Shown: in pieces, positions 23,163 through 34,275 of the stretch
Layout of the letters: the number at the start of each line of letters is the position of its first letter
Numbering within the stretch: the stretch's first letter is position 1
Source of the DNA: Pomphorhynchus laevis
Taxonomy: Eukaryota; Acanthocephala; Palaeacanthocephala; Echinorhynchida; Pomphorhynchidae
Direction of reading: 5' to 3'
DNA: 64,000 nucleotides
NCBI GenBank assembly: GCA_012934845.2
Contig: WNNJ02001245.1
Coordinates: 27,644-91,643, forward strand
Position numbers and translations under genes: made by a program
The notes under the pieces: model-generated
Database searches by the model: none
Seen by the model: the letters and a program-made list of their open reading frames with translations, nothing else
What the model was told of the DNA's origin: nothing

Positions 23163-23969
23163 CTAAGGCGAGATTGGTTGAGGTGATGAAGTGGCTCCAT
23201 CGTTGTGTAGGGCTAGTGACTCCTCCAAAACTTTTTCAAGGCCTACATTCCCTATCCAACTCAATGCTCTATCCTTCCAGCAAACAAACTTCTCCTTCTT
23301 GAAAATCTTCCAAAAGGAAGACTGAGAAGGAATAAGGCGAGCAATACTCGTCCTATCCTTACTCAGCTGGAACCTATATCTAGTGCTCCAGTATTCATTC
23401 GAGAGAGCCTGTCTGGCGGAAACAGAGAGATTAGGGAGGTTCAGCAATTTCGCTAGGACCTTGAGTTTCGTCAGAGTGGGATTGTATATACGACCTTTAT
23501 AAGTAGTCGATAAAATCGCGGTAGCTTGTGAAAAGAGGTAGGTATAAAATTCGGTCAGACTCTCATTTCCTATTCTGGGAAAGAGTTGGATAGCCGTTTG
23601 AAAGAAGGCCACTTTGATCGGATCAAAGTGAAACCTCCTTCGAAACAACGTATCTTCCTCAATTCTCCAACGAATCAGGTCATGAGAGGTTGACAATTGC
23701 TGGCGCGATTGCTCCGTGCAGAGGGGCTTTAACAACCACCTCGAGTGAAGCAGTAAAATATTGAGGACTGAATTTGTTGATATGCAATGAAAGGTAGGGG
23801 AAGGTGGTTTGTGAATAAGATAACCAATCCTAGCTCTGCGAAGTGCTGCATTGATCCAATGACTATTTCTGTCGTTGAAATCTCCAAGTATCATGTCGTA
23901 GCCGCTGTCGATAAAACTATCCAGGGTGACACGGTTCTTGTGTATCTCCCCTAAGACGGATGTAGACAT
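23163..23969 (-). pseudogene. LINE endonuclease C-terminus and linker
   Basis: An open frame of 268 codons. It starts inside the AP-endonuclease domain: GYDMILGDFNDRNSHWINAA carries the GDFN motif, and PTFHCISTNSVLNILLL gives the terminal block with a changed catalytic His region. It runs into the EN-RT linker (HFDPIKVAFFQTAIQLFP, STTYKGRIYNPTLTKLKVLA, RFQLSKDRTSIARL). The linker recurs at 27480-27960 and 63160-63670. Confidence 0.85.
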
Positions 23970-24298
23970 TAACTAGACTGAGGCGTTTACCGTTCTTACA
24001 GAGTGAAACTACTGAACAAGACATGGCTGGACATGAATAGTTTAATAGGAGAGAGGACCTTAAAAAACACTTAATTAAGGTCAAGAAACCTTGAGATGAA
24101 GAGGAGTGAGGAGTGGTTATGTACGGAGTATAGTGGGAACAAATGTGCTTTGGGATAAATCGAGTAATGTCCTAGGGTAGACGTATAGACCGCGTCTCCT
24201 GTAGGACTATAACATTTGCATCTCTACCGGACAGAAGTCTAAGGGCAGAAGCACCTCCTGAATTCCACTGAATGATATTCAGTGAAAAAGGCTCACGA

Positions 24299-25353
24299 TT
24301 ACTCTGCATTGTGGTGGATTAGTTTGATGTGGGATTGCCTACCTAGAAGGAGCTGGGAACGGGAAGGTTCCCCTTTCCCGTCACTAGAACAATCCGGGGC
24401 AGGTACTTGCCCATGGGCAGCATCTTCATTTCCCCTTATTTTTTTATTCTTCAGGAGATTGCCAATATTGATAGGAGGGATAGGTTGAGCCGAAGCCCCC
24501 CTCTTTTTGGATGATGGATTTGCCGTTGATGATGGTATAGTAGGGTTAGTACAGAATGTGGCAACACCAGAGCATACTAAAACTTCCATCTTCTTATACA
24601 TTGTTTCTATTCGTATATCAATTGCCCGCATGAGATCATCGTCCCTCGTACGAGTGGCAGCATTTGCAAAGGTACCAGATTTTGGTTGGGCAGCAGACTT
24701 GTTAAATCCACTTTGATATAATTTAGAATGGCTGCATTTTCTGCTCCATGCAGGATGGCTCCCCCACAGTTAGAGCATAATGGAGGGGATAAACATTTTT
24801 CTCCTGTCAGCAAAGCCGGACACTGGGAGGGGGAGCCACATACCCCACATGTCGATGGCTCACTGCAGCTTGAGGCTCAGTTCCCCCATTTGTGGCACCG
24901 GCTGCAGTGCGGATTTGTGAACTCTTCTTTGTCAATGATTGTAAATCTGAGATTAAATCCCATGAAGGAATTACAAGCTGAATTAGTTAGCGATTCAGCC
25001 CGCTCTAGGGAAGCGGAACAAAATCCAACTGGTATTTGATGTCCGCTCCTGCCTATTATTAAACGGAAGTTCGATATTTTAAATGTTTCTTTTAGTAACT
25101 CGATATCATTCTCTTCCAATTGACAAGGGAGGTTAGATACTTTTAGAGTGGCAAGTATGGGTTTAGAGTATATGGACCCATACTCCGACAGGGAAGATTC
25201 GAAGTATTTAACATACCCCTTTAAGAGGTCTGAGGTCGTAAACGAAATCTTTAGTTCAGTTTCGTAAAGTTTTACCGAGTTGAAAATGATTATATTTGAT
25301 AGTTGCTCTGTAAACGGCCGTATAAAGAAATTAAACAATAAATGCCTTTCCAT
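24299..25353 (-). pseudogene. LINE ORF1, gag-like, broken
   Basis: The N-terminal part (25353-24877) encodes an RRM-like domain: KISFTTSDLLKGYVKYFE, KPILATLKVSNLPCQLEEND, ending CSRCHKWGN, the first Cys/His knuckle. Later frames hold CSNCGG (second knuckle, near 24760) and a Ser/Lys-rich tail to 24299. ORF1 proteins of this type bind the element's RNA. At least two frame changes break it. The intact relative is at 25812-26363. Confidence 0.8.
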
Positions 25354-25811
25354 AGGCTTTTTGATCTTTATAATTATCAGATTTTTTAGTTTTTTTTTTG
25401 ATGGGAGAAAATTATTTTCCTAGAAAATTGACTGGAAAACTTTTTTTTTCACAATACTTTGTTCCTCCGACACGCTTTTTTATCAATAAAGATATAGTGC
25501 TATTTGGTATTTTCAAACAGTAAGTAAAATAACTGAGCAAAAAGTGATACACAATACAGAATGCATTTCGAAAATGAGTAAATTTAGCATGTCGGAGCGT
25601 TCAAAGAACTCAATGAAAACTAATTTTCCTGCCAATGCAATAAACGAGGTAAGTGGAGATTTAGCTTCTCTTGAATATATTCCGGAGGGTGAACTCCCCC
25701 GGTACCAAAATTATCCAACCTGGTGATTATCAGACTTTTGGTGCCTCTGGAAAGACAGAACATGTTCAATGTTTTTATAAGAGGCTTTGCCGATCGATTT
25801 AAAAAAGGATA

Positions 25812-26363
25812 TTGTTCAATGCGATTAAATATTATGAATCTGAGATTAAAATCTCATTCTGCACTCCTGATCTGGCAATGTCGTACGTCGACTACTTTAA
25901 AAAAGAGCATTCGGAACAAGATATAATTGCTTCCAAACCAATCCTGGCAACAATAAAGATAAATAATATGCCCACATTCATTTCAGAAGAAGATATATCA
26001 TCCCTAGAGACTAATTACAAAATCTCTGGCGTGCGCTTTATAAAAGAGATTAAAGGCTTCCCCATTCCCGTGGAGTTCTGCAATGCCCCGGTGGATGAAG
26101 CTCTAAAACTGTCGATTTCGACATGCAATCCTTTTATGGGGTATAATTTGAAATTTTCAATAATCGAAACCGATTCACTAACGTACCCTCACTGCAACAA
26201 TTGTCATCAGTGGGGGCATTGGTCCACTGGCTGTTCTTTACCCCATAAGTGCGGCGTGTGTGGTACAACTGCTATTCATCCTGAAAAGTGCGAATGTAAG
26301 CCATTTAGCGCAAACTGCGGTGGTGAGCACCCCGCATGGTCAAAAAAGTGTAAAATCTTATAG
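25812..26363 (+). CDS. LINE ORF1 protein, RRM-like plus Cys/His knuckles
   Basis: 183 codons: an RRM-like region (ISFCTPDLAMSYVDYFK, KPILATIKINNMPTFISEED, GYNLKFSIIETDSL) followed by three Cys-rich knuckles: CNNCHQWGHWSTGC (CCHC), CGVCGTTAIHPEKC (CCHC) and CKPFSANCGGEHPAWSKKC. This is the classic gag-like ORF1 of Jockey/I/R1 LINEs, an RNA-binding chaperone. The true start is upstream (25574), interrupted by stops at about 25726. The C-terminus continues in another frame to about 26590 (FVEAVSSNKKDDMMLD). Confidence 0.85.
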   Translation: MFNAIKYYESEIKISFCTPDLAMSYVDYFKKEHSEQDIIASKPILATIKINNMPTFISEEDISSLETNYKISGVRFIKEIKGFPIPVEFCNAPVDEALKLSISTCNPFMGYNLKFSIIETDSLTYPHCNNCHQWGHWSTGCSLPHKCGVCGTTAIHPEKCECKPFSANCGGEHPAWSKKCKIL

Positions 26364-26810
26364 GCGCACCAAAAGAGACACAGGAGTGTGACAGCAAAAC
26401 CGACTAGCTTCGTGGAAGCTGTCTCGTCTAACAAGAAAGATGACATGATGCTTGATACGGAAATCCTGAAACTCATTGAAATGCAGCATCAGGCATCAAT
26501 GATTCAACTTGAAAAATTGGTCCAAAAATTGGTGAGTCAATTGGGGAATCTTTCCGTTCTCCTCCTTCTGGGAAGACCAACAATATAAAGAAACCACCAA
26601 AATCTAAGAAACGAAACGGGTCAGCGCTAAGCATATCCGCTCTGAAGCTTGCTCGGAAGGATTCGATATGGGCTATGGCTAACGAATGAAATGAAGATAT
26701 TGCCCGTGGGCAAGCGACACCATTTGTCGTGACGGGAAGCGGTAAAGGCGACCTTTCCGCCTCTAGTTGCGACTAGGTGGAGGGCGTCCCACTTCGGTAA
26801 CACTTACGCA

Positions 26811-27480
26811 ATGGGAAGTAATCAAGCGCCTTTTTCACTGAATATCCTTCAGTGGAATTCGGGAGATGCTTCCGCCCTTAGCCTTCTATCTGGTAGAGAT
26901 GCAGATGTTATAGTCCTTCAGGAGACGCGGTCTATCCGTCTCCCCCAGGATATTACTCGATTTATCCCTAAGCACATCTACACCCACTTTACTCCTTACA
27001 TAACCCCCCCTCCCCTCACTCCTCTTCTTCTCAAGGTCTTTCAACCCTAGTGAAAAGCTCCTTAAGATCATCCCTTTTATTAAACTACTCTTGTCCAGCC
27101 CTATCTTGTTTAGCTATATCACTTTGTAAGAACGGTAAGCGTATAAGCATAGCCAATGTCTATATTCGGCCAGGAGAAATTCACAAGAACCGTGACCTCC
27201 CGGATCGAATATTAGGGAGCGGTTATGACATGTAACTTGTTGACTTCAACGACAGAACTGGTCGTTGGATTAATGCAGCACTCCGCAGAGCAAAGGATCG
27301 ACTATCTTATTCATAAACCACCTTCCCCCACCTTTCATTGCTCTACAACAAATTCTCTCCTCGACATATTACTGCTCCAAAAGATGTTGTTGTTGAAACC
27401 CATTTGCACCGAGCAGTAGCGTCGACAACAGACCACCTCTTATGACCTAATTCGCTGGCGGCTAGAGGACGATAGTTGCT
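26811..27480 (+). pseudogene. LINE endonuclease domain, broken
   Basis: Starts MGSNQAPFSLNILQWNSGDA, the QWN box of AP endonucleases, then VIVLQETRSI with the catalytic Glu. The rest of the domain is split over frames to about 27420: ISIANVYIRPGEIHKNR, then PTFHCSTTNSLLDILLL with the terminal block. Confidence 0.85.
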
Positions 27481-28107
27481 TAGAAGAATGTTTTACTTTG
27501 ACCCTATAAGAGTGGCCTTCATTCAGGCAGCTATCAAACTCTTCACCAGAATTGGAATTGAGAGTTTGACCGAATTTAATTCCTACCTCTCATCGCAAGC
27601 TACCGCGATCCTTTCGACTACCTATAAAGGTCGAATATACAATCCTACTCCAACAAAGCTCAAAGTCCTAGCTAAAATGTTACACCTTTACAATCTCTCT
27701 GTTTCTGCCAGACAGATCCTCTCGAATGAATATTAGAGCTTTAGATATAGGCTCCAGCTGAGCAGGGATAGGGCAAGCATTGCTCACCTAAACCCTTCTC
27801 AGGCTTCCTTCTGGAAGATATTCAAGAAGGAGAAGTTTGTCTGCTGGAAGGATAGAGCCTTGGTTTGGATTGGTAGCATAGGCCTTGACAAAGTTTTAGA
27901 GGAGTCACTTTCCTTACATAATTATGGAGCCACTCAATCTCCCCAACCAATCCCGCCTTGGTGTGACTTCAGGAGTAGGGACTTATCTGTTACAGATATC
28001 CTTAACTCCTGGGGATCACTCCCGGGCACCTCCAAATCCCACGCGCCACTCACCACTCGTGTCTGTCAGCTTTTGACATACAGTCAGAGAAAGAGGTCGC
28101 CATCACG

Positions 28108-28914
28108 ATGCTATTAGCCTCCCCGTCCGACATAGCAGACATCAACATCAGCCGTCGAGTTTCTTTACCTAAAAAGAGATTAATCACTTGTCCAAAAGAT
28201 CTGCGGCTCATCTCGATTCAAAACGCCCTCATATCCATCTACGAGAAAGCGCTTGCGCGTAGAATTCGCGTTCATTTATGTAGGCGTAATTTGATCCAAC
28301 CGAGTTTTCATGGGTTTGTCAAAGGGCGCTCGGTCCATTCAGCAATTGGTGAGGTGCATCAGTTTTGTCAGGATAATAGTCATCAGCTTGCTGTGGCTGT
28401 TTTTCTTGATTTTTTAGCTGCATTTGACCGGATCTCCATTCCCTTCGTTATCTCCTCTCTCAGGTCCCTCGGGTTGCCTGCGAGAATTGTTAACAGGGTG
28501 GAGATATTGTTGTACACCAAGCGGTTCTACTATGAAGACGACCCTGATGCGCGTCAGTTCTACCCTATTACGGGTGTACCTCAAGGATCCCCACTTTCTC
28601 CTATCTTATATCTTGCTGCATCTATTGTACTATTCAAGAATTTTAAACGTGATCAACATCTAGTGGTATATGCTGATGATAACAAAGCCTTGCTCTCTGG
28701 ACGCAGGTGCAAAGATGTAATCACTGACATCAGCCGTTTCTTTTTAAGATTAAAAGATCAGTTGCCCCCATCCAATCTTATTTTAAACTCCTCTAAATCG
28801 CAGGTGGTAGTCTTTAATGGCGTTCCTGCCACCAAAAAGAAACTTAAGAGACTAGCACTCTCTGCACTCTCCTCCATTTTGCAGCATCAACCACTCCCCA
28901 TCTTCACGATTTGA
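28108..28914 (+). CDS. LINE reverse transcriptase, open 268 codons
   Basis: Motifs in order: LRLISIQNALISIYEKALAR, FVKGRSVHSAIGEVHQF, FLDFLAAFDRISIPF (motif A), GVPQGSPLSPILYLAAS (motif B), LVVYADDNKALLSG (motif C, YADD intact), then KSQVVVFNG and KKKLKRLALSALSS. All three catalytic Asp positions are present, unlike the 22341-23051 copy. The frame ends at a stop near 28914, after which the tail continues at 28942. Confidence 0.9.
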   Translation: MLLASPSDIADINISRRVSLPKKRLITCPKDLRLISIQNALISIYEKALARRIRVHLCRRNLIQPSFHGFVKGRSVHSAIGEVHQFCQDNSHQLAVAVFLDFLAAFDRISIPFVISSLRSLGLPARIVNRVEILLYTKRFYYEDDPDARQFYPITGVPQGSPLSPILYLAASIVLFKNFKRDQHLVVYADDNKALLSGRRCKDVITDISRFFLRLKDQLPPSNLILNSSKSQVVVFNGVPATKKKLKRLALSALSSILQHQPLPIFTI

Positions 28915-28941
28915 GTAAAATATCTGGGGTTCACCGTTACG

Positions 28942-29274
28942 GTGAATTGGTCGGCGAAAGCTGACATGGATAGACTTAAACGTATCCTGAAGAAAGCTAG
29001 GTGGGCTCTGAAACGGGCCCAACATCTGTCATTGAATGGGATAACCCAAGTGCGCCTCTGGGGTACTTGGGCTATCTCGGGATTAGTCTTCTTCTCACGA
29101 GGACGTCCCCCAGAACCAAGACTTAGGTTTCTCAAGCTCCAAATCTCGAGATTACCAACCACAGTCTGCCTTGACTGGACTCTTAGGTGTGTGAGCTACC
29201 CCGAATGGTTCAGTCAGAGTGCGGCGCGCTGGTGCGGCCGAGGGGCTCACATCCCTCTGGACCTGAGGTCGTGA
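28942..29274 (+). pseudogene. LINE ORF2 C-terminal tail
   Basis: Encodes NWSAKADMDRLKRILKKARW, VRLWGTWAISGLVFFSRG, and ends YPEWFSQSAARW...IPLDLRS with a stop. It is homologous to the 22323-21830 tail. Only a short interruption separates it from the RT frame. Confidence 0.8.
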
Positions 29275-29629
29275 ATATAATATGAAGATTCCAAAATACT
29301 CGTCGTGAACGGCTTCTATTTAAAGTTGTCTTTTGCATGTTTTTGTTTCTTAAGTCTTTATCGGTTATTAATAAAACCCTTATTTATTTATAAAATAACG
29401 AACAATTTAATAATGAACAAGGTTTCAACGTTGTCGGAGCTAACAAAGGTTTGTACTTTTCTAACAGAAATGCAAGCAAATTGCAGTTATATTCCAGAAA
29501 TTCAAACCATTATGTCTACAAAGAACGGTATAAACGACTTCTCTGAGGTTAGTAATAATTTAATTTTGCTGGCGAATGTAATAATTTAAAATGCAATCAG
29601 CTAAAACGGTGAGGCTTTTCAGGAATATT

Positions 29630-30110
29630 ATGTGACCGACGAATGCCACTAAAGCTTAACGCCAAAATCTACACAACAGATTTGAGACCAGTTGAATTGT
29701 ACACCACAGAATGCTAGACATCAAATTCAGACGCTAAAAGAAAATTACACGCCATTGAGATGAATATGCTGCGCTGGTCCTATGGAGTAACACGTCTAGA
29801 TAGGATTCCAAATACCAACATCCGTCAACTTTTCGGTATCACGCAAATAAACCTCAAGACGAGGGAACATCGACCACAATGGTTCGGACACATTTACAGG
29901 GCTGACAAAACAACAGTATGCTCAGCCCAGCCAATCGTTCAAGGCGTACGACCTCGTGGCCGCCCTAAGAAAAGATGGCTGGATACCATCCATGATGATT
30001 TGAAAACATGTAACCTGGCGCCAGCTCTAGCACAAAACCAAGACGTATGGAGAAGACATATCAAAGCCGCCGACCCTGGCCTGCTAGGAAAATGCAAAGA
30101 ATAAGAAGAA
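29630..30110 (+). mobile_element. RTE-type LINE, 3' end fragment
   Basis: The open frame at 29760-30104 reads MNMLRWSYGVTRLDRIPNTN, IRQLFGITQINLKTREHRPQ, WFGHIYRAD, RPRGRPKKRWLDTI and HIKAADPG. This is the well-known C-terminal tail of RTE-like LINEs. Upstream, KIYTTDLRPVELYTTEC (about 29660-29710) is the preceding block with interruptions. The RT core is absent, a normal 5' truncation. It sits immediately downstream of the LINE copy ending at 29290. Confidence 0.85.
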
Positions 30111-30289
30111 GATGTAATAATTTAATTTTGGGGTGTTAACAAGGGTGATGCTCCAGTTGAGCTCCCCTGTAAAGAAACTTGCTCACCTCGTTTAAGTTTC
30201 ACTTATTGTTCCAATTTCTAGGGACTTATTTTTTCTAATTACTTAGATCACTTTTATGTAGATACAAAAATAGATTTATTTTAAACTCT

Positions 30290-31470
30290 ACAAGAGTTTA
30301 AGATATCTTATTCGTGTCTTCTGGCCTTGCTGATAAATTTATCAAATTTGCAAAAGAGAATCTGGTTCATAAAGCCATTGTTTCATATTTACCTATTTTG
30401 GCTACTGTAAAAATATCAAACATCACACCAGAGGTTAACGCCGAGGACATCGCGGCACTGGAGATAACCTTTAATAGTAAAAATCTCAGGTTTATCAAGA
30501 GTAAGGATGATACCCTCTTACACATAGCTTTCCGTGTGACATAATAAGAGAATGCACTTCTCCTATCGAAATCAGCCCCCAACCCCTTCTTAGGGTATAA
30601 TCTTAGAATACAGTTCATCGATTCCAATAATTTGACTTATTCATATTGCAACAACTTCCATTCATAGCGGTACTGGAGCTCTACATGCCTTAACGAAAAC
30701 TATAGTAGGATCTGTGCATCGGGATAAGACGAACAACATATACTACCATGCAGTACAGTTGCCTACTGTGTTAACTGTGGATCACAGCACTCAGCATGTC
30801 CACGTAAATGTACGATGTTCAAAGCTTATCGGAAGCAGCATCTGGGTCCTCTGATAAGAAAATGGTCATCTATATTACACCTACTGCTGACCTGATTCCT
30901 TCTGTCGACGAAGCTTACAAAGCTCTAGAACTCTAGATGAATTCCAAATTTGCGGCCATGGAGACCATGATCAAAAATCTAGTAAATGCGTTAACTACTG
31001 CGGCCACTACTCAATCAACACCCTCAACAAAGAATTCCACAAAAGACGCTCCTCTATGAGCACTGTAGCCCCCTGAAGTTATACAAGTAGGGAAGATGTG
31101 CAGTATACAGGAGGGAGATGATTATAATTCTCCTTCCGGCTAAGGAGCGACCAAGGTTCCGCCAGTAGGGCCGGAGGTCGGAAGTCGTAACCTTCCCCCA
31201 TCTGTATCTGACTAATGGGTTCTGCTGTCCATTCTAGTTACACCACTGCAATGAAAAGTAATTTCGACCCGTTTCACTAAACATCTTGCAGTAGAACTTG
31301 AAGGTGCTTCTGCCCTTAGTATTTTATCTGGTCGAGATGCAAATGTTATAGTCCTTCAACAAAATAGATCTATCTTGTCTCCCCGCGACCATCTAAGTAG
31401 GCGTAACTTAATCCCACCAAGTTCGGTTCATTCGGCAGTTGGCAATGTGATGCCAACTTAGATGCCAATT
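30290..31470 (+). mobile_element. Jockey/R1-type LINE, internally deleted copy
   Basis: The frame at 30314-30544 encodes the ORF1 RRM-like region (LPILATVKISNITPEVNAED). Broken frames then give GYNLRIQFID and CVNCGSQHSAWPRKC (third knuckle). At about 31260-31375 the endonuclease start appears (SALSILSGRDANVIVLQ), which passes directly into RT sequence (HLSRRNLIPP, SVHSAVGN) at 31385-31450. Most of the endonuclease and linker are therefore deleted. Highly decayed. Confidence 0.8.
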
Positions 31471-32290
31471 TAGACTGTGAATGTCCATCTAAATTGTGAT
31501 GCCAATTTAGATGCTAACTTCTGTTAGCATCTTTAGAAAATTACAGAAAAAACTACATAACTTTCTGAAGATGCTAACAGTAGTTAGCGAAATATCAAAA
31601 ATAATTACTTATTTCCTTTGATCCAGCTCCAATAATTATTTATTAATATTGGATCACTATCAACTATTTGAAAACATTCGACAGTGCTATGGATCCACTG
31701 TTCTGCAACTACCTCGAAGCTTGGAATGATGTATAGTAAGCATGTAAAATATGTTTTTATATAAAAAATTTTAATAGTTGATATTGATCCATTATTGATA
31801 AAAAAATTTGAGCTGGATCAAAGGAAATAAGAAATTATTTTTGATATTTCGCTAACTTCTGTTAGCATCTTCAGAAAGTTATGCATTTTTTTCTGTAATT
31901 TTCTAAAGATGCTAACAGAAGTTAGCGAAATATCAAAAATAATTTCTTCTTTCTTTTGAACATCATTGTAATTTTCTGAAGATGCTAACAGAAGTTAGCG
32001 AAATATCAAAAATAATTACTTATTTCCTTTGATCCAGCTCCAATAATTATTTATCAATAATGGATCATTATCAACTATTTAAAATATTTTATATAAAAAA
32101 CACAGAAACATGATTTCAATAAAATCATCAAATAAAAATCAAAAATATTTTAAATAGTTAATGGAGATTTCAGAAGATGTTAGCATCTTCTAAAGATGCT
32201 TATAGTAGTTAGCGAAATATCAAAAATAATTTATTCTTTCCTTTGATCCAGCTTTAATAATTATTTATCTGCTATATTATTGGATATTAT
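31470..32290. repeat. Nested inverted/direct repeat cluster
   Basis: The units gctaacagaagttagcgaaa, atttcctttgatccagctc and aataattatttatcaataat occur four or more times in both orientations: plus-like at 31590, 31920, 32000, 32210, and reversed at 31770-31870. This looks like small inverted-repeat (MITE-like) elements that inserted or folded back on one another. No transposase is seen. Confidence 0.65.
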
Positions 32291-32459
32291 ATTGATAACA
32301 TTTTTATTCATGTTTTTTGTACTTTTCTATATCCGAACAATATTTTATATAAAATAAACGTTTTTTGATAATGCTCTAAAATTTCAAATATTTACTGATA
32401 GAAACTATTTTAAAAAATAATCATAAGAAATTAATGATAAATTAATTACAAATTTATAC

Positions 32460-32706
32460 CTGAACGCTCAAGTCTAAATTTTCTTTATTTATCATATGAA
32501 TTAACTGCTTTACTATCATTTCATCTCGATTTTGTTTATTTTCAATATCCGTTGAATTTGAATAAACTTTGATTGCCTTTAAAGCTGATATTTGACTACT
32601 AGCTGCAGTAGTCGACTTTAACATTGACATCAAAGCATCGAATGTGTTTTGCTCATTCGACTTTTCAAAAAATTCTAAACAAATCTTCGTAAATATATTG
32701 TTCATA
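32460..32706 (-). CDS. Helical-repeat host gene, exon
   Basis: Acceptor gtaactag before 32706 and donor gtataa after 32460. It encodes MNNIFTKICLEFFEKSNEQN, TFDALMSMLKSTTAASSQIS, ALKAIKVYSNSTDIE, then KQLIHMINKENLDLSVQ. The amphipathic helices with repeated Leu/Ile spacing resemble ARM/HEAT units. The 3' phase (0) fits the exon at 17664. The 5' phase does not fit 36619 directly, so one exon between them is probably unseen, or the acceptor differs. Confidence 0.65.
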
Positions 32707-33639
32707 CTAGTTACAGGTAAATTATTTACAGCGATGTTACGGAATTAAACCAGTTAAGCCAGTTGCCTTATATTTGTGTAATTAAAGATTTGGTAAGTTC
32801 TAAAATAATTAATTATTTTAATAATTAATTTTAATCACTTATTAAAAGATGATTTGCTCAAGATCGAAATAATGGAATTACAACATCAACGAAATAACGG
32901 AATTCAGCCAGTTAAAATAAATGACTTTGATTGATTCGTATAATGAATCAAATAACTGATACATTTATTTTGATTCAATTATATATTAATGTACGTAATC
33001 TATAACTAATAAATCAATGATTGAACAATCGATTTTTAAATCGTTACAAAATATTCAATTATCTGCTTTATTATTCAACATAATATTATTACGATTTTTA
33101 TTAATGTAATATACGCTTCCAATATTAATATCCAAACACTTTGTTTCTTTTGAACAAACAACGATGTTAGTATAATCAATTCTGTGATGTAAAATTTCAC
33201 TGCCCTCAACAATAGTTCTACTTGGGCATTTTTAAGTATATCCGAGAATGTCTCATTACATCTTAATCTTTGTCATCTAATGATTGGCCTGTTTATAGTA
33301 ATTAAAATTAATATAAAAATTAAATAATGTATAAAAACAAAATTGAAAAAAATATTTTAACAAAAGAATCGTTTACAACATCTTCACAAATTATTTAATG
33401 TTACGTCAGGTATATTATTCGGTATAATAATATTGGAGTTTTTATGAAAGTAATTTGATTTATATATTTTTCAAGAGGGAGTGTGAGACCATTTCGCGTG
33501 AATTATGTACGCAATCATTTCTAGCCAGACGCGGAAGAACGACGATAACAGTAGCAAGTACTGTTTCGTCATCACAATGACTCATCAGTGCCAGATCCCT
33601 CCCACTCAAGAATTTTTCTATTTAAACAATTGGTTTATT

Positions 33640-34140
33640 TTGCTAAAACAACAGTATTATTATAGTCAATATTGTGATCTAAATTTAAACAATGGTCTAC
33701 AATAGCGCTACTTAGGCCTCTGTTGAGTGTGTATTTGTGTTGTTTCAATCTAGTCTGTAAAGGTTGGTCTGTTTGATCTACATATATTTTATCGCATTCT
33801 AAACAAGAAATTTTATAACTTAATCTATCTTTGGGTTTCTTTTCAAAATGTTATGTAACTTCGGTATTTTACTATTATCCAAAACAATATTTGAAGTATT
33901 TAATGCTTTATTGTTTGAAACAAATCTTTTGAAATTAATATTTGATTTATATATTTTAATATTTCTTTTTTGGTGATATTTTTATAGTAACCTAGTTTAA
34001 AATATGCATCTTTTAAATTATTATAATGATTTTGAAGAAAACCAATATCGTTATATCTTGTTACAATAAAATTGTTGACATATAATAACTTAATATAATA
34101 TATATAGGTAGTATATATAAGAGGATTAGTCAAATCGGCG
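33640..34140 (-). mobile_element. Penelope-like element, RT end plus GIY-YIG, broken
   Basis: The minus strand gives an RT thumb (YNDIGFLQNHYNNLKDAYFK, LGYYKNITKKEILKYINQ) homologous to 50090-50220. It then gives SNIVLDNSKIPKLHNI and a GIY-YIG nuclease (LSYKISCLECDKIYVDQTD, LQTRLKQHKYTL, SAIVDHCLNLDHNIDY). RT before GIY-YIG is the usual PLE order. A few interruptions, and the 5' half is missing. Confidence 0.75.
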
Positions 34141-34207
34141 TTGCTCGAGATTGTCGTGATGACAATTCTTTCAAAATATTAATAGATTTTCAAATCGAGC
34201 AAACGAA

Positions 34208-34275
34208 AATTTAATTTGTTATTAGCAAAAATAGCTTTCGGGATTTCCCCTTCTTCAGTTTACAAATTATCAGTG
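34208..34275 (-). ncRNA. Hammerhead-like core in inverted Penelope terminus
   Basis: Reverse-complement twin of the motif at 35910-35972, with the same CTGAAGA, ggg/ccc stem and GAAA. See that entry. Confidence 0.5.

Larger units (their letters stand above)
21830..25380 (-). mobile_element. Jockey/R1-type LINE, near full length, broken
   Basis: The minus strand holds, in order: an ORF1 gag-like protein with Cys/His knuckles (about 25353-24300); an AP-type endonuclease beginning NIIQWNSGGASALRLLSG near 24270 and ending in GDFN...RNSHW; a linker; reverse transcriptase (23051-22341); and a C-terminal tail (22323-21830). The layout is that of two-ORF LINEs. Frame changes separate most blocks, so it is dead. 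It lies head to head with a related plus-strand copy starting at about 25440. About 3.5 kb of such a LINE is present; the 5' end of ORF1 and the 3' tail are poorly defined. Confidence 0.9.
25440..29290 (+). mobile_element. Jockey/R1-type LINE, second copy, broken
   Basis: Same family as the minus-strand copy next door, in opposite orientation. The plus strand holds the ORF1 start at 25574 (MSKFSMSERSKNSMK), RRM-like and zinc-knuckle part 25812-26363, endonuclease start 26811, linker 27225-28000, RT 28108-28914, tail 28942-29274. The 5' leader (25380-25574) is AT-rich. The tail ends with an in-frame stop after IPLDLRS. Several stops and frame changes lie in ORF1, the endonuclease and the linker; the RT block is open. 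Confidence 0.9.

Noticed and set aside
33505-33705. Plus-strand open frame of 66 codons
   Set aside because: Antisense to the end of the minus-strand GIY-YIG fragment and its flank.
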